This document shows, piece after piece, positions 54,836 to 63,657 of a stretch of 64,000 nucleotides of DNA. Below the pieces are notes generated by a model, which did no database searches, had not been told where the DNA came from, and worked only from the letters and a program-made list of their open reading frames with translations. The DNA is from an uncultured Bacilli bacterium (lineage in GTDB: Bacteria > Bacillota_I > Bacilli_A > RF39 > UBA660). The DNA lies in NCBI GenBank assembly GCA_944332505.1, contig CALVKC010000001.1, positions 124,001 to 188,000 of the forward strand. Reading direction: 5' to 3'. How positions within the stretch are numbered: the stretch's first letter is position 1; each line of letters opens with the position of its first letter. The translations under genes and the position numbers were made by a program.

Positions 54836-55873
54836 ATGATTTACAGTTCTACAATTAACGGAATTGCTTCTCAAGAAGCAGAATCACTGTTAGAAAGTGT
54901 TGAAGATAGATTTGAATATAATACTATCGGTGAAGCTACAATGATCGTTGTCGGTGAACAAGAAGCTAACTGGACTAAGTTCATGACTGCAGTTGGTCTT
55001 AGTGAATTGGCATCTATCAGCGAAGGTGAAGAAATTGTGTACGAAGGTGCACGTTTAGATAGTTTTGTACAAAAAGCTATAGGTTGGTTCAAAGTTGCAA
55101 TGAATAAACTTGCTGAAATTACTAAATCTTTCCTTGCAAAAGTAGATCAACTTTTCAAAACAAATGCAGGATTTGTTAAGAAATATGAAACAGAATTGAG
55201 CAAATATACATTGCCTTCTGATTTTGAATTCAAAGGATATAAATTCGTAGATAGTCGTCTAGACACTACTCCTGCATATCCAGAAGATGGACTTAAAGAA
55301 GTAACTGGTGCAGTTGATAAAGAAAAATATTCTAAAGAAGCTGCAGAAAAAGTTCTATTCAAAGGACAATCAGTTGAAGGTGATACTTATGCTGATAAAT
55401 TAGTTACTTGGTTCTATGGTGAAAAGACTAAAGAAGAATTAAAGAGTATTGATCTTAAAGCTCAATTGGCAGTATTGAAAAATACTAAGAAATTGAAAGA
55501 TGATGCTAAGAAATCTTATACTCAAGCTCATAAGTCAATTAAAGCAATCATCAAGAAATTAGAACAAGCTAAAAAGAAAAACTTGAATGATGATAAGAAA
55601 GATGTAAATGCTAAAGGTAGCATGGAAGATGCAATTAGTACTGTTCTAGGTTACTGGAAAGCTTATTCTACTACAGTTGTAGCTTATCATGGTGCTTATA
55701 TGCGTGCATTAGGTTCTCGTAACCGTCAAGCTAAAGCAATCTGTGCAAAAGCATTGACTACAATGTACAAAGCTAAAGGTAAAGAAGACCGTACAAAACT
55801 AAAGAAAGATCACAAGATCTCTGAAGGTTTTGTAAATACAGATGCATTCTTGGGTGCAGTTGAATTCATCTAA
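54836..55873 (+). CDS. Probable internal virion protein, helical family copy 2 (345 aa)
   Basis: Same design as its neighbours: about 80 N-terminal residues, then DSFVQKAIGWFKVAMNKLAE and KSFLAKVDQLFKTN, a conserved FEFKGYKF strand, and a helical C-terminal half. Its last residues (GFVNTDAFLGAVEFI) have counterparts in the third copy. AGGAGG overlaps the region just after the upstream stop, so the genes are on one transcript. Codon usage marks strong expression. A strong terminator follows. Confidence 0.78.
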   Translation: MIYSSTINGIASQEAESLLESVEDRFEYNTIGEATMIVVGEQEANWTKFMTAVGLSELASISEGEEIVYEGARLDSFVQKAIGWFKVAMNKLAEITKSFLAKVDQLFKTNAGFVKKYETELSKYTLPSDFEFKGYKFVDSRLDTTPAYPEDGLKEVTGAVDKEKYSKEAAEKVLFKGQSVEGDTYADKLVTWFYGEKTKEELKSIDLKAQLAVLKNTKKLKDDAKKSYTQAHKSIKAIIKKLEQAKKKNLNDDKKDVNAKGSMEDAISTVLGYWKAYSTTVVAYHGAYMRALGSRNRQAKAICAKALTTMYKAKGKEDRTKLKKDHKISEGFVNTDAFLGAVEFI

Positions 55874-55889
55874 GAAAATCTAAATTCCA

Positions 55890-55922
55890 AGAGATTACCG
55901 ATTGGTAATCTCTTTATTTTTT
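55890..55922 (+). terminator. Rho-independent terminator inside the virion block
   Basis: AGAGATTACC / GGTAATCTCT stem followed by TTATTTTTTATT. It lies 18 bases before the Shine-Dalgarno of the next gene, so it should reduce, not abolish, downstream expression. Confidence 0.8.
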
Positions 55923-55940
55923 ATTGAAAGGAGTAATTAT

Positions 55941-58286
55941 ATGATATCATCAGTATTTGCATTAAAAGAAGCTGAATTTATCCCTGAAAATTTAGTATCA
56001 GTTGAAGAAACTAAATTAGAATCTGGATATTATACAAATTCAACTTCTAAATTTCTTTTAGAAATGCATAAAGAATTGATTGATTGTAAGAGAGAATATT
56101 ACAGATCTATCTTAGAATCTGGAGATAATGAATATATATTAAATGAATCTTTTAATGAAGTAATTTCTAAAATTAAAGTTATTATTAAAAAGATTTTAGC
56201 TTATATTGAAACTCTTATTAAAAGATTTGTAACTCAGATTGCTAAATTTGTAGCTAGTGATAAATATATTGTTAAAATGAAAAATGAATTGAATAAATTC
56301 ACCGATGATGATAAGTTTGATATTACTGGATATGTATTTACATTTAATGATAATGTACCAGCTACAGATGTACAAGAATTAAATTTAAACGAAATCAGAA
56401 GAGTATTAGCAGACTTAAATGATAAACCTTTTGAAAAGAAAGCTGTAGAAATTACAGAGTTAATCACAAAAGTAATGTCTGATCAAACATTAGACGATAT
56501 TAGAGGTAGAATTTTAGGAGTAGATTATCCTGTTACAGAACTTAATTTCAATAATGAAGCTTTTTCTGTATTTAGAGATGGAAAAGGTGAAGAAAGTTAT
56601 TTAGAAATTAAGAAAGTAGATGTTTTAAGAGCATATAATGATTTTATTGGATATAAAGATAAAATTAAAGATGCTAAACGATTACAAACAAAAGTATCAA
56701 AAGAATATAAAAATATTGAATCAAGTGTAGATGGTATTATTAAAGCTGAAATGAAGCTAGATGGTGCTAGTACATTAAATTCATATTCAGGTTCTAGTAC
56801 AGATTACAAAAAGGAACTTAGTAGTATTCTTGATAAATTAGTAAATCAATTAGTAAATAATCTTACTAAAATTGCTAATATGCATACACTTGCAATTTCT
56901 GCAAAATTAGATGCATTAAATGATGCAACTGTACAAGATAAGAAAATCTTATATACTGCATTAAATGCTGTACAAAAACAACTTAAAAATACAAAAATGC
57001 TAGGTGAATGTGTAAATACAGATTATACAAAAAATCTTAACTATAGACAATATGTTACTGAAAAGTATTATATTGATCTAGAACAGCACAGATTTATTAA
57101 TGAATGCTTAGCATTATCTGAATCTAATATTCCTGAACTTAAATCTATTAATGAAGATTTAAAAATGGATAAGAAAAATAAATTTGAAAAATTTGTTCAG
57201 TTTATTAAATCTATCTTTGAAAAGTTTATGATGAAAATAGATTCTTATATTAAAGGAAACAAAGCTTTCCTAGAAAAATATAAAGATATTATTTTAAATA
57301 AAAAAGTACCTAAGTATACTTTAACTAATATGCCTGCATATAGTGAAGGTATTAAAAATATAACAGATGGATCAGTTCCAGCTAAACCAGATTTCTCTAA
57401 ATTAATCTCTGAAACTGAAGAAGGTATTAAAAAATATATAATGCCTAAATACGATGGTAAAGGAGATTTTACTGAATTCTGTAAACGTTTCTTCTTATGT
57501 AATAATGAAGAAAATAAAGATAGAGATAGTACTGAACTTAATATGAAAGATATTTATGAATTCTGTGTTTCTGCACCTGCTGCTATTAATAATATTAAGC
57601 AAGATAGAACTAACTTTGAGAATGAAGTTAAAAAGATTCAAGCTGAAGTTCTTAAAGCAGCAAAAGAACCAGTTAAAGAATCATTTATTGAAAATCTTTA
57701 TTATTCATCAGTTTTAGAATCTTATATTAATGAAGATGGAGAAGCTAAACCAGAATCAGAAATTAAAACAGCGGCTCCATCTAATACAAATGCAAAAGAA
57801 GGAGTTAAAATTAATTTTACCCCTTCTAAAGAAGATAATAATAAACCTAGTGACAATAAAGATATTGATAAAAAAGTTGGTACTAATAAAATCGATGATA
57901 AAGAAGCACAAAAACAAGCAAAAGAAAATGAAGGAGCAGAAAAGAAAAAAGTTGAAGAATCTGGAGAATGGTACTTAAAAGCACTTCAGATTGTTTATGC
58001 TGCTAAACTTACTGCATTCCAGAAAATTTATTCAGAATATATGAAGATTTTACGTTATCATGTACGTACAGCAACTGGAAGTTTAGGTGATGAATCTAAC
58101 TTTACTGAAGATGATAAGAAGGAAATTATCAAATGTATGAAAGATTATATTGATGCAGGGGATGATGCTGATAAGAAAAATGATGCAGCTAATCGAATGA
58201 TTGCAATTTATAAATCTAGAAATGTTGTTATTGATGCACATGATGTACAATCTATTGTAAATTCTAATAAAGCACAATTAAGTTAA
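55941..58286 (+). CDS. Probable internal virion protein, double-domain family copies 3 and 4 (781 aa)
   Basis: Contains the family domain twice: after LNESFNEVISKIKVIIKKIL (about residues 60-90) and again after KFEKFVQFIKSIFEKFMMKI (about residues 400-430), each followed by an ordered helical region. It ends in a charged, disordered linker then a helical C-terminal part. Start at ATG 55941 with GAAAGGAG; the earlier in-frame codon overlaps the terminator. AT-richer codon use than copies 1 and 2 fits the terminator upstream and lower expression. Duplication history: a fusion of two family members is likely. Confidence 0.75.
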   Translation: MISSVFALKEAEFIPENLVSVEETKLESGYYTNSTSKFLLEMHKELIDCKREYYRSILESGDNEYILNESFNEVISKIKVIIKKILAYIETLIKRFVTQIAKFVASDKYIVKMKNELNKFTDDDKFDITGYVFTFNDNVPATDVQELNLNEIRRVLADLNDKPFEKKAVEITELITKVMSDQTLDDIRGRILGVDYPVTELNFNNEAFSVFRDGKGEESYLEIKKVDVLRAYNDFIGYKDKIKDAKRLQTKVSKEYKNIESSVDGIIKAEMKLDGASTLNSYSGSSTDYKKELSSILDKLVNQLVNNLTKIANMHTLAISAKLDALNDATVQDKKILYTALNAVQKQLKNTKMLGECVNTDYTKNLNYRQYVTEKYYIDLEQHRFINECLALSESNIPELKSINEDLKMDKKNKFEKFVQFIKSIFEKFMMKIDSYIKGNKAFLEKYKDIILNKKVPKYTLTNMPAYSEGIKNITDGSVPAKPDFSKLISETEEGIKKYIMPKYDGKGDFTEFCKRFFLCNNEENKDRDSTELNMKDIYEFCVSAPAAINNIKQDRTNFENEVKKIQAEVLKAAKEPVKESFIENLYYSSVLESYINEDGEAKPESEIKTAAPSNTNAKEGVKINFTPSKEDNNKPSDNKDIDKKVGTNKIDDKEAQKQAKENEGAEKKKVEESGEWYLKALQIVYAAKLTAFQKIYSEYMKILRYHVRTATGSLGDESNFTEDDKKEIIKCMKDYIDAGDDADKKNDAANRMIAIYKSRNVVIDAHDVQSIVNSNKAQLS

Positions 58287-58289
58287 GTA

Positions 58290-58317
58290 AAAGAGTAAGC
58301 TAAATAGCTTACTCTTT
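58290..58317. terminator. Bidirectional terminator between convergent genes
   Basis: AAAGAGTAAGCT / AGCTTACTCTTT stem, 4-base loop, followed by ATTTTAT on the plus strand. Overlaps the end of the minus-strand gene. Confidence 0.85.
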
Positions 58318-59521
58318 ATTTTATAACTTGATCAAATTCAAGCATAACATTTCCATCAAATAAATCATCAGATTCAAAGAAATACATTTCACGTTTTCTT
58401 GTTAATATAAAGTCACCATTTTTATCTTTATGACCATCGTAATTCTTGATAACATATCTTTTATTAGGGGTAAAAGCTGTAGTATCTATATCCATCTTAT
58501 TTAATGTAATATGCGATGTAGATTGATTATTTTTTGCAGAAATATTTTGAATTAAATTTGGGTTTGATACAGGTGTTCTGATTATTTCAGTTTTATCTCT
58601 AGAATAATCACTTCTGTTTATATTTAAACTAATAGGATTAGTTTGCCCACTTTCTGAAATTCCTGCAACTGCAGTATATACCTTTTCAGTTATTTTATTT
58701 TGATATACTATTGTATCAGCTGCAGACACATCTATTTGATAGTTTTTTGTTTTTAGGTTCGTAATCATACCTTCATTCATAGCCTGATGATGTAGAGGAT
58801 CTCGAATAACAATTAAAACAGTATTTATAGACTCTCCCTTCTTGGGTACACTTGTACCTGAGGAAGATAGTAAATATCCACAATCAAAATCTATAAAAAA
58901 TCTATATGGAGTTTTATAAAATACTTTAATATTATTTAAATATTTTAAAGTAGCAGCTACAGTAGATTGAGGACTGATTAGTAATTCTTTTAATGTTTCA
59001 TTATAATGAAATCTTTCAATAACCATATTCATATGAGATGTACAGTAATGTGCGGCATTCATCATTGTCGTATTTCTCAATATAATATTAAAAGCTTTTT
59101 TATTATTATTCATATTATCAATACTCATTAATCCTATATTTAAATTTTTAGTTATATCATCTTTCTCTTTATTTTCTTCAGAAGAATAGTCTAATGATGC
59201 TCTATAGTTTAAATCTTCTTGTATAAAATAAGCCATTTCTGAATGTATATATTGCACTTTTGTAGGTAAACTTCCTTCTTTATAAATATATTTATATATA
59301 GTAAGTACCATTGTATTCTTTTTAGAATTTAATATCATATGGTCTAATAAATCTTTTTGTAATGTAATATTCATAAATATAACAGGAAGATTATTATTTA
59401 TATAATCTTTATCTATTATAATAGATCTTATTCTACTTGATTTAACTTCTTGCGAAATATTTTCTTTTTTCTTTATATATCGTAATTGTACACTATATTT
59501 ATAACGATCCATAGTATTCAA
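58316..59521 (-). CDS. Probable baseplate hub-like protein (401 aa)
   Basis: Beta-rich protein: RIRSIIIDKDYINNNLPVIF, then MNITLQKDLLDHMI, and a middle region with FFIDFDCGYLLSSSG, resembling hub or central-spike adaptor proteins (T4 gp27 type) of contractile tails. The resemblance is in strand pattern, not in a signature motif, so this is inference. Exact late promoter (59539-59550) and GGAGG. It is convergent to the internal-protein block. Confidence 0.55.
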   Translation of the reverse strand: MNTMDRYKYSVQLRYIKKKENISQEVKSSRIRSIIIDKDYINNNLPVIFMNITLQKDLLDHMILNSKKNTMVLTIYKYIYKEGSLPTKVQYIHSEMAYFIQEDLNYRASLDYSSEENKEKDDITKNLNIGLMSIDNMNNNKKAFNIILRNTTMMNAAHYCTSHMNMVIERFHYNETLKELLISPQSTVAATLKYLNNIKVFYKTPYRFFIDFDCGYLLSSSGTSVPKKGESINTVLIVIRDPLHHQAMNEGMITNLKTKNYQIDVSAADTIVYQNKITEKVYTAVAGISESGQTNPISLNINRSDYSRDKTEIIRTPVSNPNLIQNISAKNNQSTSHITLNKMDIDTTAFTPNKRYVIKNYDGHKDKNGDFILTRKREMYFFESDDLFDGNVMLEFDQVIK

Positions 59522-59538
59522 TTCCTCCTTTATGTTAT

Positions 59539-59550
59539 TATGAGAATGTT
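59539..59550 (-). promoter_or_regulatory. Late promoter, exact AACA-N6-TW
   Basis: AACATTCTCATA on the minus strand, 18 bases before the start at 59521. Confidence 0.7.
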
Positions 59551-59563
59551 TCTAGACAAAAAA

Positions 59564-59595
59564 TAAACCGTTAGGAAAATAATCCTAACGGTTTA
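59564..59595 (-). terminator. Rho-independent terminator after 59641-60744
   Basis: TAAACCGTTAGGA / TCCTAACGGTTTA stem followed on the minus strand by TTTTTTG. Confidence 0.88.
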
Positions 59596-59640
59596 CAAAT
59601 CGGAGTGTATTTTGTTTCAGCTATTTAATTGTTATTTTAT

Positions 59641-60744
59641 TTATAAATTATTAACGTCTAATGGATAATTTTTAAAATATTTATTAGATATATATCTAAA
59701 TCCTTCATCATCTATTAGATCAATAATAGAACCTTCAATAGATGAATAATATACAGATTGCATAAACATCATATGCTGTATTCTCAAATCTATTCCTCTA
59801 TATCTAGTAGCAATTTCTGATTTACTACCAATCATAATTGGATTCATTCTATAAATATCTGTTATAGGATAATCTATAATAGAATTATATCCATTTATAA
59901 TAAGATTATTTTGTGTCATTTTAAATAATTCTCTAAGACTACTAGTGATATTCATTATAGGTCTAACTCCTCTATTATGAACACCTGCTAATGTCATCAG
60001 AAAACTTATAAGTTCAGGACTTAAAGATTTAACTATTTTATCAATCTCTTCGTTAATTCCTACATTACTTTTACGATCTAATATGTATCTATATATACAA
60101 TTATATTTATTTACTATAAATGATTCATCATTACCTTTTGATTTGTAAGGTCTATAAATTCTACTATTTACAGTAAATGCAGGTATTTGATATGCATATA
60201 TAGATTTAGTAATAATAATATTTGGAATAGTTGGATCTATTGATTCTTCTTTTAATACTCTATCAAATATTATAACAGATGAATCAAATTCATTAACTCT
60301 AATAAAATAAACTTCATCTATATATTTACATAATAATTCTAACTGATTAAACACATCTGATATTATTTTATTAATTTTTGGATTTTCCAAAATTACTTGA
60401 ATTCCTTTTTTATTATATCCTCCAAAAATTAATTTATTTTGAATATTACTATTTGTAGCTCCATATATTAAATAAAATTTAGTATCTACTCTATGAGTTC
60501 TTTTAAAATATCCTCTCAAATGTCCTACTAAATTTATTATTGCAGATGATATTGGTTCTGGTTCTATAACATTTACATGTTTTGTATATAAAGAATATAA
60601 TAAATCATATAAATCTATATAAATATTAACTTTTGTAGCATTTGCATTTGGAGTATTTGAAAATTCTTTCAAAGTAAGTTCTTTTAATTTATAATATTTT
60701 ATATAATAATTATATAATACATATTCTGGATTTACATTATTCAT
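59641..60744 (-). CDS. FEN/PIN-nuclease-like protein, active site apparently degenerate (367 aa)
   Basis: Pattern of a 5'-nuclease fold: NIYIDLYDLLYSLY (D44, D47), KFYLIYGATNSN, EVYFIRVNEFDSSVIIFD, then NIIITKSIYAYQI where the family would have an Asp pair, followed by a helical region (SFLMTLAGVHNRGVRP) at the place of the helix-hairpin of exonucleases. Several metal ligands appear missing, so it may be an inactive structural relative; the fold is inferred from pattern. Its start overlaps the zinc-ribbon gene upstream, and it is the last gene of that operon. No membrane segment. Confidence 0.55.
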   Translation of the reverse strand: MNNVNPEYVLYNYYIKYYKLKELTLKEFSNTPNANATKVNIYIDLYDLLYSLYTKHVNVIEPEPISSAIINLVGHLRGYFKRTHRVDTKFYLIYGATNSNIQNKLIFGGYNKKGIQVILENPKINKIISDVFNQLELLCKYIDEVYFIRVNEFDSSVIIFDRVLKEESIDPTIPNIIITKSIYAYQIPAFTVNSRIYRPYKSKGNDESFIVNKYNCIYRYILDRKSNVGINEEIDKIVKSLSPELISFLMTLAGVHNRGVRPIMNITSSLRELFKMTQNNLIINGYNSIIDYPITDIYRMNPIMIGSKSEIATRYRGIDLRIQHMMFMQSVYYSSIEGSIIDLIDDEGFRYISNKYFKNYPLDVNNL

Positions 60745-61192
60745 TTAACTTCTCCTTAATTTTATTAGCACATGTCTTACATATATACTCTCCTGGATTA
60801 ATACTAGATCCACATATAGGACATGATGTATCTTTAATAGTTTTAGCAATTTTTTCTTGACATTCTTTGCATATATATTCATCAGTTGCTACCATATTTG
60901 AACCGCATACTGAACATGGTTTTTCATCAGGTGTTACTTTTTTAATTTTTTCTTGGCATTTACTACAAATATAACTTGTAGTTCCACTCATTAAAGAAAA
61001 TGATTTTGTAGCTTCTCCACATATTGAACAAGTAACTGTTCTACTAGAAGTTGTTATCGCGGGTAATTCACTAAATATACACCATTCTGCCGAACATGCT
61101 CCGTTTATATTAAACATACAATCTGCTGATTTACAAGTATATGTTTCCGGAGTACTATATGTTCTATTATCTACAAATTTACTTATACTCAT
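60737..61192 (-). CDS. Multi-zinc-ribbon protein (151 aa)
   Basis: Three tandem CxxC...CxxC ribbons (Cys 55/58-76/79, 93/96-108/111, 124/127-138/141), each beginning with a CxxCG knuckle and ending CxxCxxKI. An extra N-terminal cluster (Cys 20/25/33/38) may bind a fourth metal. Repeat spacing is regular, so the array grew by duplication. Zinc ribbons of this type serve nucleic-acid or protein contacts. It overlaps both neighbours by a few bases (ssDNA-binding-like gene upstream, FEN-like downstream), so the three are translated together. Confidence 0.85.
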   Translation of the reverse strand: MSISKFVDNRTYSTPETYTCKSADCMFNINGACSAEWCIFSELPAITTSSRTVTCSICGEATKSFSLMSGTTSYICSKCQEKIKKVTPDEKPCSVCGSNMVATDEYICKECQEKIAKTIKDTSCPICGSSINPGEYICKTCANKIKEKLNE

Positions 61193-61596
61193 TATTCATC
61201 ACATCCTAGAATATCAAGATCTAAAGCTTTAGGATCATAGACTTCTTCCTCTTCAATTGAATCACATTCTTCAACCAATTCAGATAATCCTTTACCTAAT
61301 ACCTTTTTAACAGAAATACCAAAATCATCTCTTTTAGAGATATTATCTAATATTTCATCAGTTTTACCATATCCAACTTCTGTCATAATACGTATTAATT
61401 CATCAGGACCTTCTTCGGTCATAAACGAAAATCCTTTTCCAGGTGTTTCTTTTGTTCCATCTACAAACCATTTACGAAGTTCAGGTTTTGCATCTCTTCC
61501 TCCCCATGAAACACGTCTAAAAAATACTGCTTGATTTCCTTTTTCTTCTATTAAATAATCAAAATTCTCATCGACTTCATATTTAAATTCAGGCAT
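61192..61596 (-). CDS. PC4/YdbC-like single-stranded DNA-binding protein (134 aa)
   Basis: Residues about 1-70 match the PC4-type fold seen in bacterial YdbC: FRRVSWGGRDAKPELRKWFV then GKGFSFMTEEGPDELIRI (strand-strand-helix with the WxG-PKxxIRxW pattern). PC4-type proteins bind ssDNA and act in transcription or replication. An acidic C-terminal extension (from about 75) is additional. First gene of the operon with a zinc-ribbon protein and a FEN-like protein; AAAGGAGG and a relaxed late promoter precede it. Confidence 0.78.
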   Translation of the reverse strand: MPEFKYEVDENFDYLIEEKGNQAVFFRRVSWGGRDAKPELRKWFVDGTKETPGKGFSFMTEEGPDELIRIMTEVGYGKTDEILDNISKRDDFGISVKKVLGKGLSELVEECDSIEEEEVYDPKALDLDILGCDE

Positions 61597-61621
61597 ATTA
61601 AATTCCTCCTTTATACAATAC

Positions 61622-61633
61622 TAATTAATTGTA
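61622..61633 (-). promoter_or_regulatory. Relaxed late promoter (TACA-N6-TA)
   Basis: TACAATTAATTA on the minus strand, 26 bases before the start at 61596. Confidence 0.4.
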
Positions 61634-61653
61634 TGATATAAATTAAAAAATAA

Positions 61654-61678
61654 AACGTAGATGCTAAGCATCTACGTT
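61654..61678 (-). terminator. Rho-independent terminator after gene 61688-62500
   Basis: AACGTAGATGCT / AGCATCTACGTT stem followed on the minus strand by TTATTTTTTAATT. Confidence 0.88.
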
Positions 61679-61687
61679 CTAAATTTT

Positions 61688-62500
61688 TTAACGACGAGTC
61701 ATTAAAATGTTTCCAGATACATTACCATATCCAATACTATTAGCTAATACATTCAATTCTTTAGTATCAATTCTTCTGATTTCAAGAATATAAGAACGAA
61801 CCATTGCATTCAATACTTTTACAATAGATACTGAATACTGATAACGATCTTTTGGAAGTGCTCCCTTAGCAGCAAGAGCTTTAACTTCTGCAGGATCTTT
61901 CTTACCATACAATTTTGCTACAATTGGTAGAAGATCAAGTGTTACTGCAAGATAAGGATTTTGGAATCGTGGATTTGCTGTTACATCTGATACTTCTTCA
62001 GTATAAACATTCCAATTTCTTGGTAAACGAACTGGAACTTCTCTACCTAAATCTTCATTGAAACGATTTACAATTTTAGCATCTTGAATAATTAAGAATT
62101 CTGCTAATAATTCTTTTGCAAAATCTTCAAGTTCAAATTGTTTAGAATTAGAATACATGTTAATTGTATTAATTACTGTAGCTAAATCAGTAACTTTACC
62201 TTTTCCTTTAACTGATTCTTCTCCTCTAACTTTTACTGCATAAACTCCTTCACCTTTAACTGTAACTGGTTTGAAATATAATTTACATTTTAAAGATTCT
62301 GGTTGTCCAGCTTGCTGAACAGGTAAGATTTTACATCCTTCAAAATCTACAAATGTAGATCCGAATAGTTCAGAAATTTGTTTTTCAAGTTCTGAACTTG
62401 TCACTGTTGCAGTTGAAATAATGTTGTTAAATTTCACTGCCTCTCCCAATTCGATTTGTGCTAGTTTTGGTACGTTTGTTGTTTTTGTTTGTTCTGCCAT
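61688..62500 (-). CDS. Abundant-type unknown protein (270 aa)
   Basis: Balanced, less AT-rich codons than most neighbours, AAAAAAGGAGG site and two stacked promoter-like elements (an AT-rich one at 62601-62615 and a relaxed late one at 62526-62537) suggest strong and prolonged expression. Start at 62500 (MAEQTKTTNVPKLAQIELGE), six to nine bases after the Shine-Dalgarno; a longer frame upstream would begin inside the leader. Mixed alpha/beta, no membrane segment. No family recognised; an abundant DNA-binding or structural protein would fit. Confidence 0.75.
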   Translation of the reverse strand: MAEQTKTTNVPKLAQIELGEAVKFNNIISTATVTSSELEKQISELFGSTFVDFEGCKILPVQQAGQPESLKCKLYFKPVTVKGEGVYAVKVRGEESVKGKGKVTDLATVINTINMYSNSKQFELEDFAKELLAEFLIIQDAKIVNRFNEDLGREVPVRLPRNWNVYTEEVSDVTANPRFQNPYLAVTLDLLPIVAKLYGKKDPAEVKALAAKGALPKDRYQYSVSIVKVLNAMVRSYILEIRRIDTKELNVLANSIGYGNVSGNILMTRR

Positions 62501-62525
62501 AATTAATTTCCTCCTTTTTTGTTTA

Positions 62526-62537
62526 TAGCAATATGTC
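62526..62537 (-). promoter_or_regulatory. Relaxed late promoter (GACA-N6-TA)
   Basis: GACATATTGCTA on the minus strand, 26 bases before the start at 62500. Confidence 0.45.
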
Positions 62538-62600
62538 TGAAGTGATGTAAAATTATATTTACCAGATATAATCACATCCCTTTGCTCCAGACTCATGTAA

Positions 62601-62615
62601 ATAATATATAACTGA
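62601..62615 (-). promoter_or_regulatory. AT-rich upstream element (possible early promoter)
   Basis: TCAGTTATATATTAT on the minus strand, one base different from the copies at 3881 and 21843; about 101 bases before the start at 62500. Confidence 0.5.
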
Positions 62616-62619
62616 AATA

Positions 62620-63585
62620 TTATTTACATATTACACGTTGTAATAATTCTCGATCTCTTTGATCTTCTAATGAATCAAATTCTTTATTGATATATTCTCC
62701 TTTATCATAAGAGATAATATAAAGTTCTTTATTTAAATCTTCAAAGAACAAATAATTTCTCTTAATCTCAGTAATATCAACAGATTTATCATACTTGATC
62801 AATATTGGAGCTATTACTTTGTGCTTTGTTAAACTTTCGATAGTATTAATTTCTTCATCAGAAATTTTATATACACCATCTTTAGTCCAACTATCTATAG
62901 AAGTATTAATAGTAAGATTTAAACGTATAATTCCAAATGCTCTTCTAAAATCATACATAAAATCATTTTCTATTAATAACTCTCTATACGTATTTTTAAA
63001 GCCTACATAAGTCATATTATCATTCTCATCCATATGAGATTTAATAATATTTAAAGCTTTATCATAAAGATCTTCATTTACAAAAGACATAATATCTTCA
63101 AATGAATCATCTTTATAAACAAAATGAATTTTTTGGTCTCTTACACCCGATGCAGCATAAACTGATTTAAAATCAAAATCTGCAGGTGCAGTATCTCTAC
63201 TTATAGAGACCCCTACATAAATTTTTTTAGAATTATTATTCAATATAGTTTCAAATGGATCTACAATATTTTGTCTACATACTGCATATGGTTCATTGAT
63301 ATCTTTATCTATATCATCTAATCGATATAATAAACATAAAGTATCAATTCCATAATTAGGATCAGATGCTAAGACATGAATAATTAATCCATCTGGTTCT
63401 AACATTGAAAATTCTTCAAGTTGGTTCTTAGTAAGAACAACTTTATTTTTTTGTTTGTCTTTTAATAAAAAAGTATTTTCTGATTTTACTTTATATAATC
63501 TTAATAGTATGAGCTCATTATTTTCATCATATTTAAAATATTGAGCACCTATAGGTTGTTTATAAAGTTTACTATATTTATTCAT
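62620..63585 (-). CDS. Hypothetical protein (321 aa)
   Basis: Unknown alpha/beta protein with no recognised motif or membrane segment. I place the start at ATG 63585, six bases after AAAGGGGTG; a GTG three codons upstream lies inside that site. A relaxed late promoter (63603-63614) lies 18 bases upstream and an AT-rich element further upstream. A 16-codon frame sits in the leader (63591-63641). Confidence 0.72.
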   Translation of the reverse strand: MNKYSKLYKQPIGAQYFKYDENNELILLRLYKVKSENTFLLKDKQKNKVVLTKNQLEEFSMLEPDGLIIHVLASDPNYGIDTLCLLYRLDDIDKDINEPYAVCRQNIVDPFETILNNNSKKIYVGVSISRDTAPADFDFKSVYAASGVRDQKIHFVYKDDSFEDIMSFVNEDLYDKALNIIKSHMDENDNMTYVGFKNTYRELLIENDFMYDFRRAFGIIRLNLTINTSIDSWTKDGVYKISDEEINTIESLTKHKVIAPILIKYDKSVDITEIKRNYLFFEDLNKELYIISYDKGEYINKEFDSLEDQRDRELLQRVICK

Positions 63586-63590
63586 ATGAA

Positions 63591-63641
63591 TCACCCCTTT
63601 AATATTATGAAGTTTAGTATACTTTTTAAATTAAATATCAT
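63591..63641 (-). CDS. Possible leader peptide (16 aa)
   Basis: MIFNLKSILNFIILKG, with AAAGGAGAT immediately upstream and a stop overlapping the ribosome binding site of the following gene. It would be translated only from transcripts starting at the upstream AT-rich element (63658-63671), not from the closer late site. Very short, so tentative. Confidence 0.35.
   Translation of the reverse strand: MIFNLKSILNFIILKG
63603..63614 (-). promoter_or_regulatory. Relaxed late promoter (AACT-N6-TA)
   Basis: AACTTCATAATA on the minus strand, 18 bases before the start at 63585. Confidence 0.4.
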
Positions 63642-63657
63642 ATCTCCTTTCATTCTT

